NCBI RefSeq assembly: GCF_901933205.1 | Contig: NC_044581.1 | Span: forward strand, 8,356,001-8,420,000 | Origin: Camarhynchus parvulus | Lineage: Eukaryota; Chordata; Aves; Passeriformes; Thraupidae | Reading direction: 5' to 3' | Length of the DNA stretch: 64,000 nt | Shown: positions 39,173-52,900 of the stretch, one piece after another | How positions within the stretch are numbered: the stretch's first letter is position 1 | How the letters are laid out: each line of letters begins with the position of its first letter | Position numbers and translations under genes: made by a program | The notes under the pieces: generated by a model | The model's database searches: none | Told to the model about the DNA's origin: nothing | What the model saw: the letters and a program-made list of their open reading frames with translations, nothing else

Positions 39173-42100
39173 ACTGAAACGTTTGTTCCCACAGCTTGCC
39201 AGGAGGTAGCAAAGAGGGGTGAGAAAACTCTTCCATGGGCCTTGAGAAAGTCTCAGAGCTACCACGACACTCCCACCACCACAACAGAGGTTGCAGTAGT
39301 ATTGGAGGGAGTGCCACATTGATTCCATCCCCATAATTAGTTGATATTGTGGGATCAGCACATCCTCAGAGAACTGGTGGGTGGTATGAGGAGGGAGTGG
39401 GGCAAGCCCAGAATGATGTGATCATAGGAGGAAAGCTGCAAAGCTTTGCAGCTCATCTTTCCCCTCCTACTTCAGGGTTGTTCTGTCCAATCTATAATCT
39501 TATATTCCTTCAGTGTGGTTTTAATGTACATGCTAATGGAATGGCCACCAATCCCACGGAGAGATAGCGATGCATTCTAGCAGATCTCACCATTAGGAAG
39601 TTTTGCCCAGATATTCAGCTTAATTTTTCATTCTTTAAATTGATGTCAATTACCCCCCAGCTAAACCTAGTTATGCAGTGGAAGACAGGTTTAAAATACT
39701 GCATGATCTCACTAAATTGGAGAAATGGACAGAAATCAATACAATGAGAGGCAATAAGAACACCCATAAAGGTTAAGTGGTTGATGGAGGAAGGATTAAT
39801 GAAATGCACAGATACTAGGTTAAATTGCAAATATCCTTACTTCACTCTTACTAACTCCATACCCCACAAATATGTTCTACTCCAGCAAATCAAATGAGGA
39901 AGCACCTTAGAATTTGACTAGCGATTTGGAGAAGTAGAGATGAGTATTAAGGGAAGAGATGGTCTAAGGTGGATTTATTGTGCAGAAAATTGGCTATAAG
40001 ACAAGAGTGAGACACCAAGAGTAAAAAAAAAAGTAACCTGTTGATAAGAATATGACCTACAATATAATTGGTGTCAAAAAGTAAGTTGGACAGCCTGATG
40101 AAGTGTAGAGAAATGCAGAAAAACCTACTTTTGTTGATAGTTTTTCATGCCTGTCTGGGTGGACAATGGTAACTACAGTACCTGGGAGTCACTGACAGCT
40201 TCTGTCTTGAAATTGGGTGAAGTTTTTGGGCTAGGGCTTATGGGGTTAACACATTTCATGGCAGAGAGATACAACAGCTTGTCTTCAAAGTACTTGGAAC
40301 TAGAAAGTTTTCTGTTCAGGTCTGTCATGCCACAGAGAGAAGAACGGGGTGTATTCTGAGGAAAGTGACGAATGCCAGAGAGAAGATCTGCAGGGGAAGT
40401 TGAGGAGAACTGCATGTTCCAGGGCTGGAGGAGGTCCTGGGGCTGGTCTGTCTACCAGTCCCAGAAGACAGCAGCTGAATGAAAGCACTGCTCAGTACTG
40501 TGCTTCAAACCAATGATTTCCTGAGCATCCACATCAGTTTCTTCACAATAAAGTGTTTTTTAAATATAAAGTAAAGGTTTCTACTACTTATTGTGAAAAG
40601 ACATTTATTTTGGCCCGAAACATTACCTAAGTTTGCAAAGGCTCCCAAGTTATGGTTTCTCAAAGTGAGAAAGAACTTGTCAATAACCCTTAATGTGGTG
40701 TGAGCTTCTCTCTCTTTTCTGCAATGACTTTCAACTCCCAGCTCTAAGGAGTCTTTGCAGTGTCAATGTTTTCCATTTTTTAATGGTTCATGGACACATA
40801 GTAATTAAAAGACTTGTAGGCTTACAAAAAAAATCAGAGGAGAAATTATTAACTCTTTTGCTGCTGATCATTGGGAGGAAATCAGTACAGATTCCCTCAT
40901 GGTTATTTTCATTGTTTGGGACAGGTTTACATAATGATGGGCTATCTTCTCCCCCTTCTTCTGATCCAATTTCTGCCTGTGTGGAAGTTCAGATATTCAT
41001 CCTTTGATGGTGATGGGAGAACCTAATGGAACAGAACTGAAAGGGGGGAAGAAGCCAACATCTATACACTTTCCCCAGTAAGAAATATGGAACAGCATGG
41101 GTGATTCAGCAGGTGCACCAGTAACCTTGAAAAGACACAAAACTGAAGCTATGCAATATTGTCCTTCAGGCAAGGGTGAAATGGTGCCAAAAATGAGACA
41201 GAGAAGCTGCCCCTGGCTTGGAACTTGATGATGACAAGGATCCGTCAGCTCTTTACTATTCCTATTTCCACAACATCAAGGGTGATGATTTAGTAGAAAT
41301 TAAATTATTCCAGCCACAATCCAAGAGTGCTGGTTAGAGGCAAGGTCTTGATTACTCTGTGTAGGAAAATCAGTCATTGCTTGGTCTTGGTGAAACTGAG
41401 CTTAATCTTCTGCATTAAGCATTCAAGCTCAGGCATGCAACTGATTGCATGCAAGTGTCATTTCATTCAGCTACTGCCATCACATGCAAGACTTGGATAG
41501 ACAATTAAAGCAGCTCCATTTACAGCACTTCAGGAACATTCCTGTTTTTATACAAATGCTATCCAGAAACCTTGCAGCTCTCATTCACACAAGTGGTCCT
41601 GACAAGTGATCTTATTGAGGAATGCTAATTCAGTCCCTGAAAATATCAGTGTATACTTATAAGATTCATTGCTCTCAGAAGCTAGCTCCAAGTACAAATA
41701 TGCCATCAGTTACATACAACTCCTGTGCTTTTTCTCTGCAAAAAAGTCTCCTTTTTTAAACAGAATTATAATTGGTTTTCTATCAGAAATATCTGTTAAA
41801 ATATGAAAAGAAGCATTGGCTCTAGCAAGTGTTGTTTCAATGTTATGCAGTGCTTCCTGATTCTAAGTACTGATGTGATTCACAAAGGCTGGCTTTAGCT
41901 GACAGAGGCTGTAATCAGTGCAGGAAAAGAGACACTCCTCTCTGGAGGATGAATAACAGGAATCATCTCTCACCTCTGATTTTGAAGAGAGCCTACAGTC
42001 TGGCTGTCCTTGGCTGAAGCTAACCTTCGTGAGCATCCCTCACAATGCCCTAAGACAAGGACTTGCTTTCACTGGGAGAGGATGTGGGAGAACAAATTCT

Positions 42101-45100
42101 GCACATGCAAAACAGGCAGTGGTATTCTGAGAAGGTCATGTTGGGGGAAATGACATCTCGGGCAAGAATGAAACAGTACCTGAAGCAAACTCTGTATTTG
42201 GAGGATCAGTGCACTCACTTAATATCAAAATATTGTCTCGATGCTAAACCTGATCCAGGTTCAAAAAGCAAAAGAAAACAGTTCTGTAGAAAAGATCCAT
42301 CAAAGGTTTTTAAATACAGAAAATGACTGCCTCTGGCAAAAGTTGTCCCCAGGTGACAGACTGCCAGGAGCATGAGTGCAGGAGGAGAGGCTGCAGTGCT
42401 CTCTCCCTCCTGGTGCAGCCTGCACTGGCCTTGGAGACAATCGAGAAGGCTGGGCTGGGCAGCTCATCAGTCTGCTGTGGTGTGCCACCCTTTCCTACTG
42501 AGTTTGGCTGTGGCCAGCAAATACCATGAAATTGCCAAGAGCAGGGTGTTGCCCCGGGAGCTGCTCTTGGCTGTTTCTCATGGCTTCACCAGGCAGCAGT
42601 GAAACTCCCCTTGATTTCAGTGATGTCAGAAACTGAGCATCTGGCCAGCTCAAGAGACTTCTACATAAATGACTAAAACATTGAAAAATGCATTGTCACA
42701 GCATGAGGAATTCAATTTCTGTAGTAGTCCAGCTTGTCTGAGATATATTTCATTGTTGCCTGGACCAGAAATTCCAAATATTGGCTGAAAATGCTTATTC
42801 TGTGGCTGAAGAAGCATTTTTCAAATGTGCTACATGAGTTTCCTGATGTCCTAACACAATTGTTTCCAGGAGGTTTGTGTGCTGGGGTGGGATCTTTGGC
42901 AACCTGCATTGATAGTTCACATGAGCATTAAGCTGGCTGCCACTTGCTTTCTCAAATTCATGGAACATTGTATTCTTTTCTTCACCTCATTTACTGCTGG
43001 AAAACAATTACACTAAATTTTTAAACACCTGTCCTATTCCACCTTTCAGCAGGAGGTGACATGAGACACAGGAAGTCCTATAGTTTGGTGTTCTTTTTTG
43101 GGGTGAACAGATATGTAAATATAAGTTATTAATATCTTTTTGATTTTTTAAAAACCTTTGAAAAAAGTAGATGACCCATTAGCATACACATAAGGATGGC
43201 ATTTCTTTCTACCCTCTCTCCTTTTCTTTGCTTGATGTGAAGAACAAAGTAGGTCAATGAGAAGGGTTTTTTTAAGTATTGAAGATGAATGCGGTAGGAC
43301 TTACCCTGTGTGCAGAGCTGGAAGTTGTTTGGAAGAGAGAAAATTCTGGCTGTATGCAAGTCCACTGCCTTCAACAGGCTAATGCCAAGGTAGAATTAAA
43401 ATGTGTTTTCACTAAGAAAGAAAGGATCCTAGCAATTATTTTTTCTTCCTGATGATAATCAGTGGTCATAGAGGGTTTGGTGTGACAGCTGTAGGTCTCT
43501 TTTGTCCCAGGACAGCCCTGACCTGCACGAGCTGAACATCAGAGGCATATTTTGGAAAGCCACCTGTACTCCTGGCAGGAGGAGGGTGGTTCAGGAGGGG
43601 TCCCTGACAGCTCAGCACTACAAGTGTTATCAAGCAATGAAATGTACCTCCCACGCACATCAGCCCTGTCCACTTTAGTATGTGATTACAAAATAATCAA
43701 ACCAAAGTCCAGCAAGGAACTGAGGATATATCCTGGGCAGTTTTGACATAAAAAAGTAGTGAGGTCATTTATTTCCTCTATCCATTGTAGCAAATGGGTC
43801 ATACTGGCTGGCTGGCTTGGGAATAAATGCAGTTTTAATCTCTTAACCAAGTCTACAGGAGATCAGTCTCAGTGAATGCCAGCTAAATGAAGAGATATAA
43901 TGGATATATTTGAGGAGAGAAAAATCTGCTTGCAGTGTGGCTGGGCTGCTCGGTGTGTGGGTTGCAGGGCTCACCCTCCATTCCTGTGTGCCCAGACAAG
44001 CCAGAGGATTTTGGGAATGACAAATCATGGTAAGGCTGCACAGTGGTGCACTCCTTGATCACACCATTCCAGGAGGAGCCCAGGAGGGCTTCTTGGGGTA
44101 CCTGGTCACCATCCTGAGCCTTCTCTGACGAGCAAGTGGCTTCCCTGGTTGCTGGGTGATGGCAGCATAGAACAGCAGCACAAACACATGCTTGTGTTGC
44201 CGGGCTGGTCCAAGGCAGGGGCTGGTAAAGCACAGATCTCTGCCTGTTTTTCTCTTTCCAGGTAAGAAGTTCAGCCCCATGCCTTACTCTTGGGTCCTGG
44301 TCTCTGTTTAGCCACGGTGAAACTGCATTTTGTTTTCCTGTGCAATATAAGACAAAAAGGAAATTGGGCTGTGCATTACTACCAGGAGGGTCACAAAGAG
44401 GAGAGGACCCCAAATCCTGGATGTCCTCTGGAAAGTGGCTGCTCTGTTCTCTGAAAATCCTTTTCACAATTTCTGTTACAGTGCTGTGGATAAATACATC
44501 CCAAGTCCTCAAGCATTTGCTCAAGTTGCAGTAACAGGGAACGATGCAGGGAAGAGAAGAACAGAGCACTGAATCCTTAAGTATATAGAGAGTTATCAAG
44601 TGGTATCTAAGTTCCTTGGGTTGTGACCATAGCAGGACATGTAGGTCCCTACTGTCTCCCTCCTAAAATCTCCCTCTTGTTCCACTAGACACATAGGAAG
44701 AATGATGAAGTATGTCTGAATGATTTTTGGGATTGTGTGGGGCAGATGAAAGTCTAACAAAATTCATTACTTTAGAGAAATAAGTGAAAAAGCCTTATCT
44801 GAAGAAAATCTGAACCTGTAAAAATCAGGTGTCTGAGATCCTTCTCGAGACCATGTTTTACATTTCCTCTTTTCTTCCTGTGATGTTTTGTCTCCAGATT
44901 TTTTCTCCTTCTCTCTTAACTGCCTTTCCTCATTTCATTCCACACTGCTATTCCCAGGTTTTTTTTTCTTGCTCAAATTCCTGCTCCCTTTTAGAGAGCA
45001 TGGGGGTAGCTGGGAAGATGTCTGTGAGTCACAGATAAACAGTCTCCACTGTGAGTAACTATTTCAGATCTTGCCATGCAATGACACAGGGTACTGTCAG

Positions 45101-48100
45101 TGCCTGTTAAAGAGAAACCCTCCTTTGGGAGCATGTCCTTGCTGATGAGGAAGTTTTATCTTCCAAATACCTTTTAACCTACACTTGAGTCTGCGTTTGC
45201 TTGTCTCAAGACAAAACTCAGTGGCTGCTGTTGGTGGTGCCAATGTGAGGTGACGTGAGCCTGTGGGTAGGGGTGCCCTGCTCTGGCTTTGCTGCTCTCT
45301 GCACTGCCAGGAAGCTCTCTGAGGGTGGTTGGACACGGTTTATTTGCACAAGGCTGGGTGCTGCAAGAATTACGCTTGTGTGACTTCAGCTTAGAGCAGA
45401 GCAGATCCTGGCAGGGGGATGTGTTCCCCACTCTGTGTTTGAGTGGGAGATTCTGGGAAAACTGTCATTATTTGGAGCAATATCAACACACTTGGTAGTG
45501 ATCCCCCAGCCTCCCTCCATGCCTGTGTGACAGCCTGAAAAATGTTCTTTCTCATGTGACACTGCTCTGGGGCCAGATCCAGGGCACAGGAGGTGCCCAA
45601 GGCCTCCTCTTTGGGTTTCCCAAGGGGTGCTTCTTCTAGGATCACTTGGTATGACGAGATGAAGAGCTGCAGGTCTGTGGCATGCTGCCCATGTTCCCAT
45701 GGCTGTGGCATTTCAGGAAGGTGCATCAGGATCTGCTTTGCAAGTTCTGCTTGCCAGGAGATTTTCCCTGTTGATGTCCCTGTGGTGGTGGCCCTGGGTG
45801 GGCACCATGTGAGAGCAGAGCTGTTGTTTCCTACTGGCAAAGAGCAACTGAGGCAGCTCCAGTCTGTGCAGTGCCTTTGCTGATACAAACACTTTTGCTT
45901 TTCCCCTGTGACAGGACAATCTTACCTTGGTTTGCTCGGCTTTATTGAGAGAAACAAGCTGAAGGGGTAGGAGTTATCTGAAACTCCCACTCATCTGCCT
46001 GGTACATTGCTTCTCTTGCAGAATGTTTAGCTTTCAGGCCATGGAGACTGCATCAAGCTTCATCAGCTGATGTTGAATGTTTTTGAAGTTTCAATTGCTT
46101 CCTTGCCCGAGATGGAGCTATCATTTTTATTGCTTTGGTTGCTTAGGCAGGGAAAGGGAAAGATGAACAAATCAGTACAGCCCTCTTGAATTAGGATTGA
46201 TTTTCATGAATTCTTCTTGTTGATTTTGAAACACAATTGTTTCTAAAACATTTAATTGATTGAGGTGGTTTTTTTTCTCCATTCTTTTCAGCAGCATTTG
46301 TCCTCAGCCATTTGCCACTGCTGGGAGAGGAAAAAAAAAAGAAAATAAGCTCTGTGTGAGATCAAGATTTCAACGCATTACACACCAAAACATTTGTTGC
46401 TATTTACTTTTAAAAGTGCCCTTCTGAGGCTGCACAGCTACAGCTGCCATCTGTTCGGGATTACGCTTTGGAACTCCTGGTTTCTCTGCAAACCTCCTGC
46501 CTGGTGCTGCTCTGCGGGCACAGGGAGGAGGTGCTGGGGACAGGGCTGGCTGCAGGGGAGCAGCACCTTCACAGCTGGATGTGGTCAGGAGACCACCAGG
46601 ATGGAAGAAGATTGCAGTTAATGAAGGCGACTCCAGAGTGTTTTTTCCAAGATTCAGGGAGATAATCATTAGGTGCTTGTTGAAACTCCAGAGAGGGCCG
46701 TGCCAGGGGTGCTGCTGTACATCTCCTCTGTTTAGTTAGGCAGCAGGGGATGTGTCCAGAGTGTGCCTGAGCCCCTGGAAAAGCTTCTGCCCAGCTCAGC
46801 TTCTGGGCTGTGTCATGTGGTGGCAGAACAGAGTTTTTCAAGGTGTGGGGAAAAACATCATCCCCTGAAGTGGCAGGAGCATAACTGTCTCCTGGAGTCC
46901 ATCTCTTAGGCAGGGTGAGTAACTTCCAGTGCTGGAAATCCCTCACAAGTGTGTGACAGCATGAAAAATGCTTTTTCTCACACAAGCCAGTGTGCACATC
47001 AGCTGGTGAATCAACTGAGGGAGGTTTTCTTTAGCAGCCAGTGCAGGCTGTGTTTAGATCTGTGTTTTGGGAATAAAGTGCTTTTCCAGTACAAGAAACA
47101 TGAGGTTTCATTGTGGTGTGGTCTTTTGCTCTGTTTTCCAAAACAGGTTTGTGGATTAGGTCTAAGAAAATTCCCTGGGATTTGTTTGGCAAGGAAAATG
47201 GTGGAGCTCCTGTTGCCAGATGTGCAGGCCCTGCTCTGAACTCACAATTTGCAGTGGCTCCAAGAGCCTTCACTAGTCCCTCCAGGTGGTGGGAAGCTGG
47301 AGAGTCCCAGTGACCAGCCCCAAACCCAGTGGAGATGCAGGCACAGCATTTTCCTCCCTGCTTGGATCTTGCTCACAAGCCCTGATGGCAACAGATGCTA
47401 ATTATTAACATAACAGTTGTCACCTTTGTGGCTGGAACTACTCTCTACACGTCCCTGTACCCTCAGCCCATCCCAGCTCCGACATCACTGATGTAACAAA
47501 TGGTTAAACTACACAGGAGCCTGAAGATGGGTCTGTGTTTACCAGCTTTGCAAATCAACAAAATGATGTAATAAGGGCTGAAGGCAGGGTATTGCTTGAG
47601 CCTGCAGTGAGGGAATTCTGCCGGGCTGAAAGGGTCCTGCTTTTTGCAACATGGGCTTCTGAGGCCAGCTTTATGAAATTGCTCAGAGACATGAAAAACG
47701 AGCAGTGTTTTTCACAAGTATTCAGCAGACAAGAATTCTTCTTGTGCCAGTGCTGTGCATATGAAGGAAACTTGTTTCTCTGGGCCAGATTCTGGATGAT
47801 TTTTTTTTGCATTTTTTTTGTCTTGTGGGCTTGGATATCTGGGGAAGGTCTGAATTATGGAGACTACAGTAATGCTGTTCCTCTGGGTCCCCAGTATATG
47901 CTCTGAGTCCCCAGTACACTTTTGCTACAGTGGCTAAACGGATCTGCTTTTCTAGATAGTCTCTTACTCAGATTTGTAATTACAGCCAGAAATAATAAAT
48001 TTTTTAGAAACTGACAGAGTTTAACCTCCCAAGTGGTGAGCAGTTTTTAAAAATTGCCCTGCTGCTTCTCAGTGACTTGAGTAAATTAGAGAAATAGATC

Positions 48101-49840
48101 CTCTCGTGTGCTTCTCCTCTATTTACTTGACGCTTCTGCTGCCCAGAAATTATTTGCACAGCTACTGAAGAGGCAAGCCAAGACAGCATCCCTGTTTATA
48201 GCAGCACTGCCATTTGGAGGATCTATTCTTGCTTTGGGTCACCCTGGCCATGCAAACTCCAGCCCCCCGAGCAGCACAGTGAGCTCAGTGCTGGCACTTG
48301 CCATTCCTCAGCCAGCCCAGGGAAGACGGTTTGGGAGAAATCAGTGTGGTTCTGTGGCTTGATTCTCAGCTTTCAGTGGTAAGGAGCTGCTCTACATTTG
48401 GTGTGCACAGCACAGCTGCTCCAGCAGAGCCCTGGGATGGTCTCATCCAGTTATTTTGCTTCACATCTCAGATTTTTATGGGTTTCTCACTAGTCACTTT
48501 ACATAAGCAAGGTTAGTTGTGTAGAGGTTTTGCACTTGCTGGACCCTGCTGACTCAGAAAAAAGTTTCTATGAACTTGGTGCCAGGTTTGTGAGGAGCTG
48601 GGCATGGGGAGGAATTTCTTTGCTCTTTAAGTGGCCAGATAGGCTGTGCTGTGATGTGCAAGCATTTAGCAGATCTATTCTGGAACTAAACTACATGTTA
48701 GACCTTTTCATTTCCTATAGAAGTGTTTTCTCCTTTTTCCCCCCTTGGTATCTGGGTCAATAGGATCTGGACTGAAATCGTGCCAGTGCTTTTCCAGATA
48801 ATATCACCAAATGCAGGGGAAAGGAATAATGCACTTCCTGGATGGGTCCCTGGGGGCTTGCAGGGCTTCTGGTGACTGCAGGGATTCTGGCTGTGGCCAG
48901 AGAATGAGGCAAGAAGCATCTGGACAGCACTGGGCTGGGAAGGCAGTGGCCAATTTTTTCTTGGACTAATCACATCAGGCAATGGAGCCAGCAGCAAACT
49001 GTGTCACGAAGAATGTAAAATATTGGCAACATCCCAGGCCTTTCCATTAGGGCTGGATTTCCATCTCATCTCCCTCCTTCCTCAAACTGTGTTGATGCTA
49101 TTTTTCCTTGAAGAATTAAAGTATGTCAGATTCTGGCTTCTGTCAGGTCACAGTGTTGTCAACTCAGGCGTCCTGCCACAGCCCAGTAGACTCTGCTCTC
49201 TAAGGTTACAAAATCAAGGCTTGAATTTTAATAGAGAATGAATCTTTTCAAATTCACCTTTAGCCCATGCAATTCTGACCATCTCCACATTCATATTGTG
49301 AGTGGGTTTTATAAATTTGCTGGAAAAAGCAAGGGATAGTTTGTATCCTCCTTGCTGGAAAGCAACATTGTTTAACCCTTTAGGTCTGATACCTGTGGCT
49401 GGAGGGAGTGGGATTGGCTTTTGCTGAAGGCTGGGGTTAAATTTGAGAGGCATGGGGGCTGAGACACAAGTGTGACCTTTCCCTGCCCGGGTTTCCAGCA
49501 CTCCAAGGGTGACCAGAATCGTGGTTTGCAGCCTCTCCAGTGCTGGAAGGGTGGGCTGGCAGACCCTACCCAGAGCCTTCACAGAGCGGCCTGCAGCACT
49601 CAGTCCCAGCATCAGCAGCATGTTCAGATTCAGAGCTGCTTTTCCACTGCAGCCTCTTGCTTAAGCCCAGGATTCAGCAACTCTTTGGACAGAGATCAAA
49701 GGCTTCATCAGGGAACGGGGGTGCTGCTGCTTCTGCTTGGTCTGCAATCAAAAAGACACAACCCATCAGCAGCTCTTGTTGACAGGACACGCAGGGCAGT
49801 GAATCCCTTCTTTCTTCCAATGCTTCAGAGGTGGTTTTGA
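39173..49840. other. Intergenic DNA, no recognised gene
   Basis: Ordinary intergenic sequence. It holds a 238-codon minus-strand open frame (43883-44599) and a 30-bp motif repeated at 45525-45554 and 46951-46980. The stretch 46080-46270 is AT-rich with ATTGATT motifs and could be a regulatory block. No domain, RNA gene or complete transposon was recognised. Confidence 0.55.
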
Positions 49841-49881
49841 TTTTCGGATGCGTGATTGTGTTCCTCGGCTGTCAGGCTGTG

Positions 49882-49908
49882 TTTAATTATTTAATTAGTC
49901 ATGCAAAT
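49882..49908 (+). promoter_or_regulatory. Candidate enhancer core: two TAATTA sites plus octamer
   Basis: Homeodomain core TAATTA occurs at 49884-49889 and 49892-49897, followed by a perfect POU octamer ATGCAAAT at 49901-49908. The surrounding 49840-49960 is AT-rich and has no visible repeat. It lies about 15 kb upstream of GNAO1. Function is inferred from motif clustering only. Confidence 0.4.
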
Positions 49909-49960
49909 TTCCCTGGCATTTTTGTACATCCAAGTTGTTACTCTAGCAATTAAAAGGCTG

Positions 49961-52900
49961 CTTTGATGAGCTCCTCTCATGGTGCGTGGTGCAGCAGAGC
50001 CTGCTCAGCAAGGTTTGGATGGGGTGGGCGGTGCAGTGATGAAGGAGATTTGCTTTCTGGCTCATTGAAGGACCATCAGGGCTACAGAGAGGAGAGATCT
50101 GCTCCTGGCAGTGGAAGTCTGGTGATCTCCAGACCTTGGGAACCTGAAGACACCAAGCAATAGCTAGTCTTTGTTGGAGTGAAATGTTGGCCTGGGGCAG
50201 TGCATGAACTCACCACTTCAGTGTTACTGGTGGCAGTAAAAGTCCCCTGGAGTCCCTCAGAGGATGCATCATCAACCACACATCTAGGCAGAAACCTCCC
50301 AGTTTCCCCTCTCAGCCTCACAGGGAAGCAACAGGAGGAAACTTTTGATGGGCAATGAGCTTCTTTGAAGGAGAAACATCCAGTGCCATGTTCAGTGGTG
50401 CCTGCGGACCAAATTGTACATATTGTGTGAATTGGACAAAAACTGCCCAAGGTAACTGGAAGAGCGAGTCCTCAGGCTTGTATGATGGAGGCAATTATTT
50501 TCTAGAGAGTATGTGTATGATATGTGCTGAGCTAAGAAGCAGCATCTGTAGGTTCCTCCTCTGCCAGGGGAACTGGTGGTGAGCAGGATTCATTTCCAGT
50601 GGCCCATGTGAGCACTGTGGGAAGGGAGGTGGGGATGGTGTCACTGCGTGGGAGTGGCTCATTTTATGGAGTGTAAGTGACTTCTGTAGATGGGTCCAAG
50701 TGTTATGACCCTACAAAGCCTTGAGGGTAAAAACATGTTTTGTTGGCTCTGGAATGGCAGGAGAAACCCTTGGGAGAGAGAGTGCTTGAAGGGCACAGCC
50801 TGGTGTCATGCTGGGAGCTTTCATTCAAACCAGCATTGGTGGGCTTGAAGTGAGCTCAAAAGCTTTGGTTGTTGGTTCTTTGGAAATCCATTTATCCTGC
50901 CAATCACCCTCCTAAAATTAGGTTTCATTTCTCAGCCCTTAATTGTTTTACTTTGTCAAACATTGTTTGATGGGAAATCAATCTTAGTGTTTTTGCTATT
51001 GCTTTCTCAAGGAGGCCTCCCCTTTCTCCAACTTGTTCCATTAATATTTATTGCACTGGAAGGTAGGATCCTGAATTAAAGTTTCTATTATTTCCCCATC
51101 TCCCTGCTGCTTTCTCTGTACTTTTGATCAATGTTCAAGTTGCTTTGACTCTATAAATTCATTGCCCTACATTTTCTCTTGCAGCCTCTAAGCTGCAGCT
51201 GTATTTTGCTTGCAGGTCTCCTGAATCCACATCTCCTTAGCGTTGTCTTCTTCCAGCCTCTCTTGTCTCTGGCTCTTTTAGATCATTGTAAGGATCTAAA
51301 AGCTGCTTTGGGACCTCATTGCTCACCACTGTAATTAATGCTGCATTTCAGCCCTCTCAGTGCTGGGGGCAAGCTGGGGCTTCATGTTGGAGGTGGTGAG
51401 GAAGTTCTGCACTGGGGAGGCAGCAATTTCATTCTGTCCCCACCAGGCATGGTCACCACTGGGCTGGCACCAAGGCTGGTGTGTCTCTGTGGGGGCCTGG
51501 CCTGCTGTGCCAAAGCCAAATGTAGACAGAGGGTGGGTGGCTGGAGGGAGCTGGGGAGGCAGCTCTGCTGGCATGGAGCTGGCATGGATGCTTCAGCATG
51601 TGAGCAGCCACTTTGTGCCTCTGCCAGGGAGGTGCTTGATTTCTCTCACTGAGAATGAGACTTCCTTCCTCCTGGAAATCCTGCCTGGGAAAGCAGAGGA
51701 ATGAGTTACATGAATCTGCTGGGAAAATTCACAGAATAGAAAAATACTGTTTCTGTCTCTTGGAGCTAAACAATCCAGGAGCCCAGCGGTGGGCACTGGC
51801 ATGGGCTTGGCAGGATGGGCTCTGCCCCAGAAGCTGCAGCCCTGGATGAGCAGAGCTCTGCAGTGCAGGGCTGGGAGGGGAAGCTCCCCAAAGGCAGAGT
51901 TCATTCTGACCCAGCCTCTGCCTTTTGGGGCAGGGGAGTAGAAAAGATGCTCTGGGGGGAGAATGGGCTGTCATATTAAAATAGCAAATGGCTTTTGCAA
52001 GCTGGCTTACAGAGGAAAGAGGGTGTTGCTGGCAGCACAGGAGCTTGGCCTTTCTCCTATCCCAGCAAGCCAGAGGGTGAGTGCTCATGCACTGCAGCTC
52101 AATGGCAGCAGGTGAGTGATGGGAAGTGGCTTTGTCCCCATCTTCTCTCATCATCCCACACTCCAAACCCCCTACAGTCCCTACAATGGGTGCTCCAGCA
52201 GCACCCAGGGGTGCTCTGACCATCCTGCAGCCCTCAAGGAGGGGATGTTGTCACCCAGAAGCCTGGGAACACCACAGGGCTCCCAGCACAAGGGGCAATA
52301 TGTTGCAATGAAATAACATTTTATACAATTAATAAAGAGCAGAAGCTCCTCTGTTTGTTACATGAGGCCAAGTACCAGATCACTTACTAACTGAGCAGAG
52401 ACCAAGCACAAGAAGAGAGGGAAGAGGAATAATTCAGTGATAGTTTAGCAGAAAATGATTATTTATTTATGTTTATGGCTGGTTCCCACATCAGCACGTG
52501 GGTCAGGGTGGGATGTGCCCTGTGTGCTGTGTTTGGCAGAGGACCAGAACCCAGTCCCAGCCCAGGGCTCTCCTGCACACTCTGGCAGCTAAATGAACAT
52601 TTAGAAAAAGGAACTTTGGGCAAGTCCTGGAGGGAGATGGTGTTTGTGCAGCTCAGTGAACCACTGAAGGCTGCATGGATGGAAAACCAGGACAGAGGAA
52701 AACACTGACATTAGAGTCAAGAAATCACCTACTCTGTACCAACTTGCTCAGCCCTGGCTGTATTAAAAATACATTTTCTTCCCATCTGTCTCAGAGCTAA
52801 AACCCAGCCTTGAGGAGACAACATGCCCCACTGTGGCTGAGGGTGGGACCTGGTCCCTCGGGGTGATGTGCAGGACCTTTCCCTCCCATGCTGGATGCAG

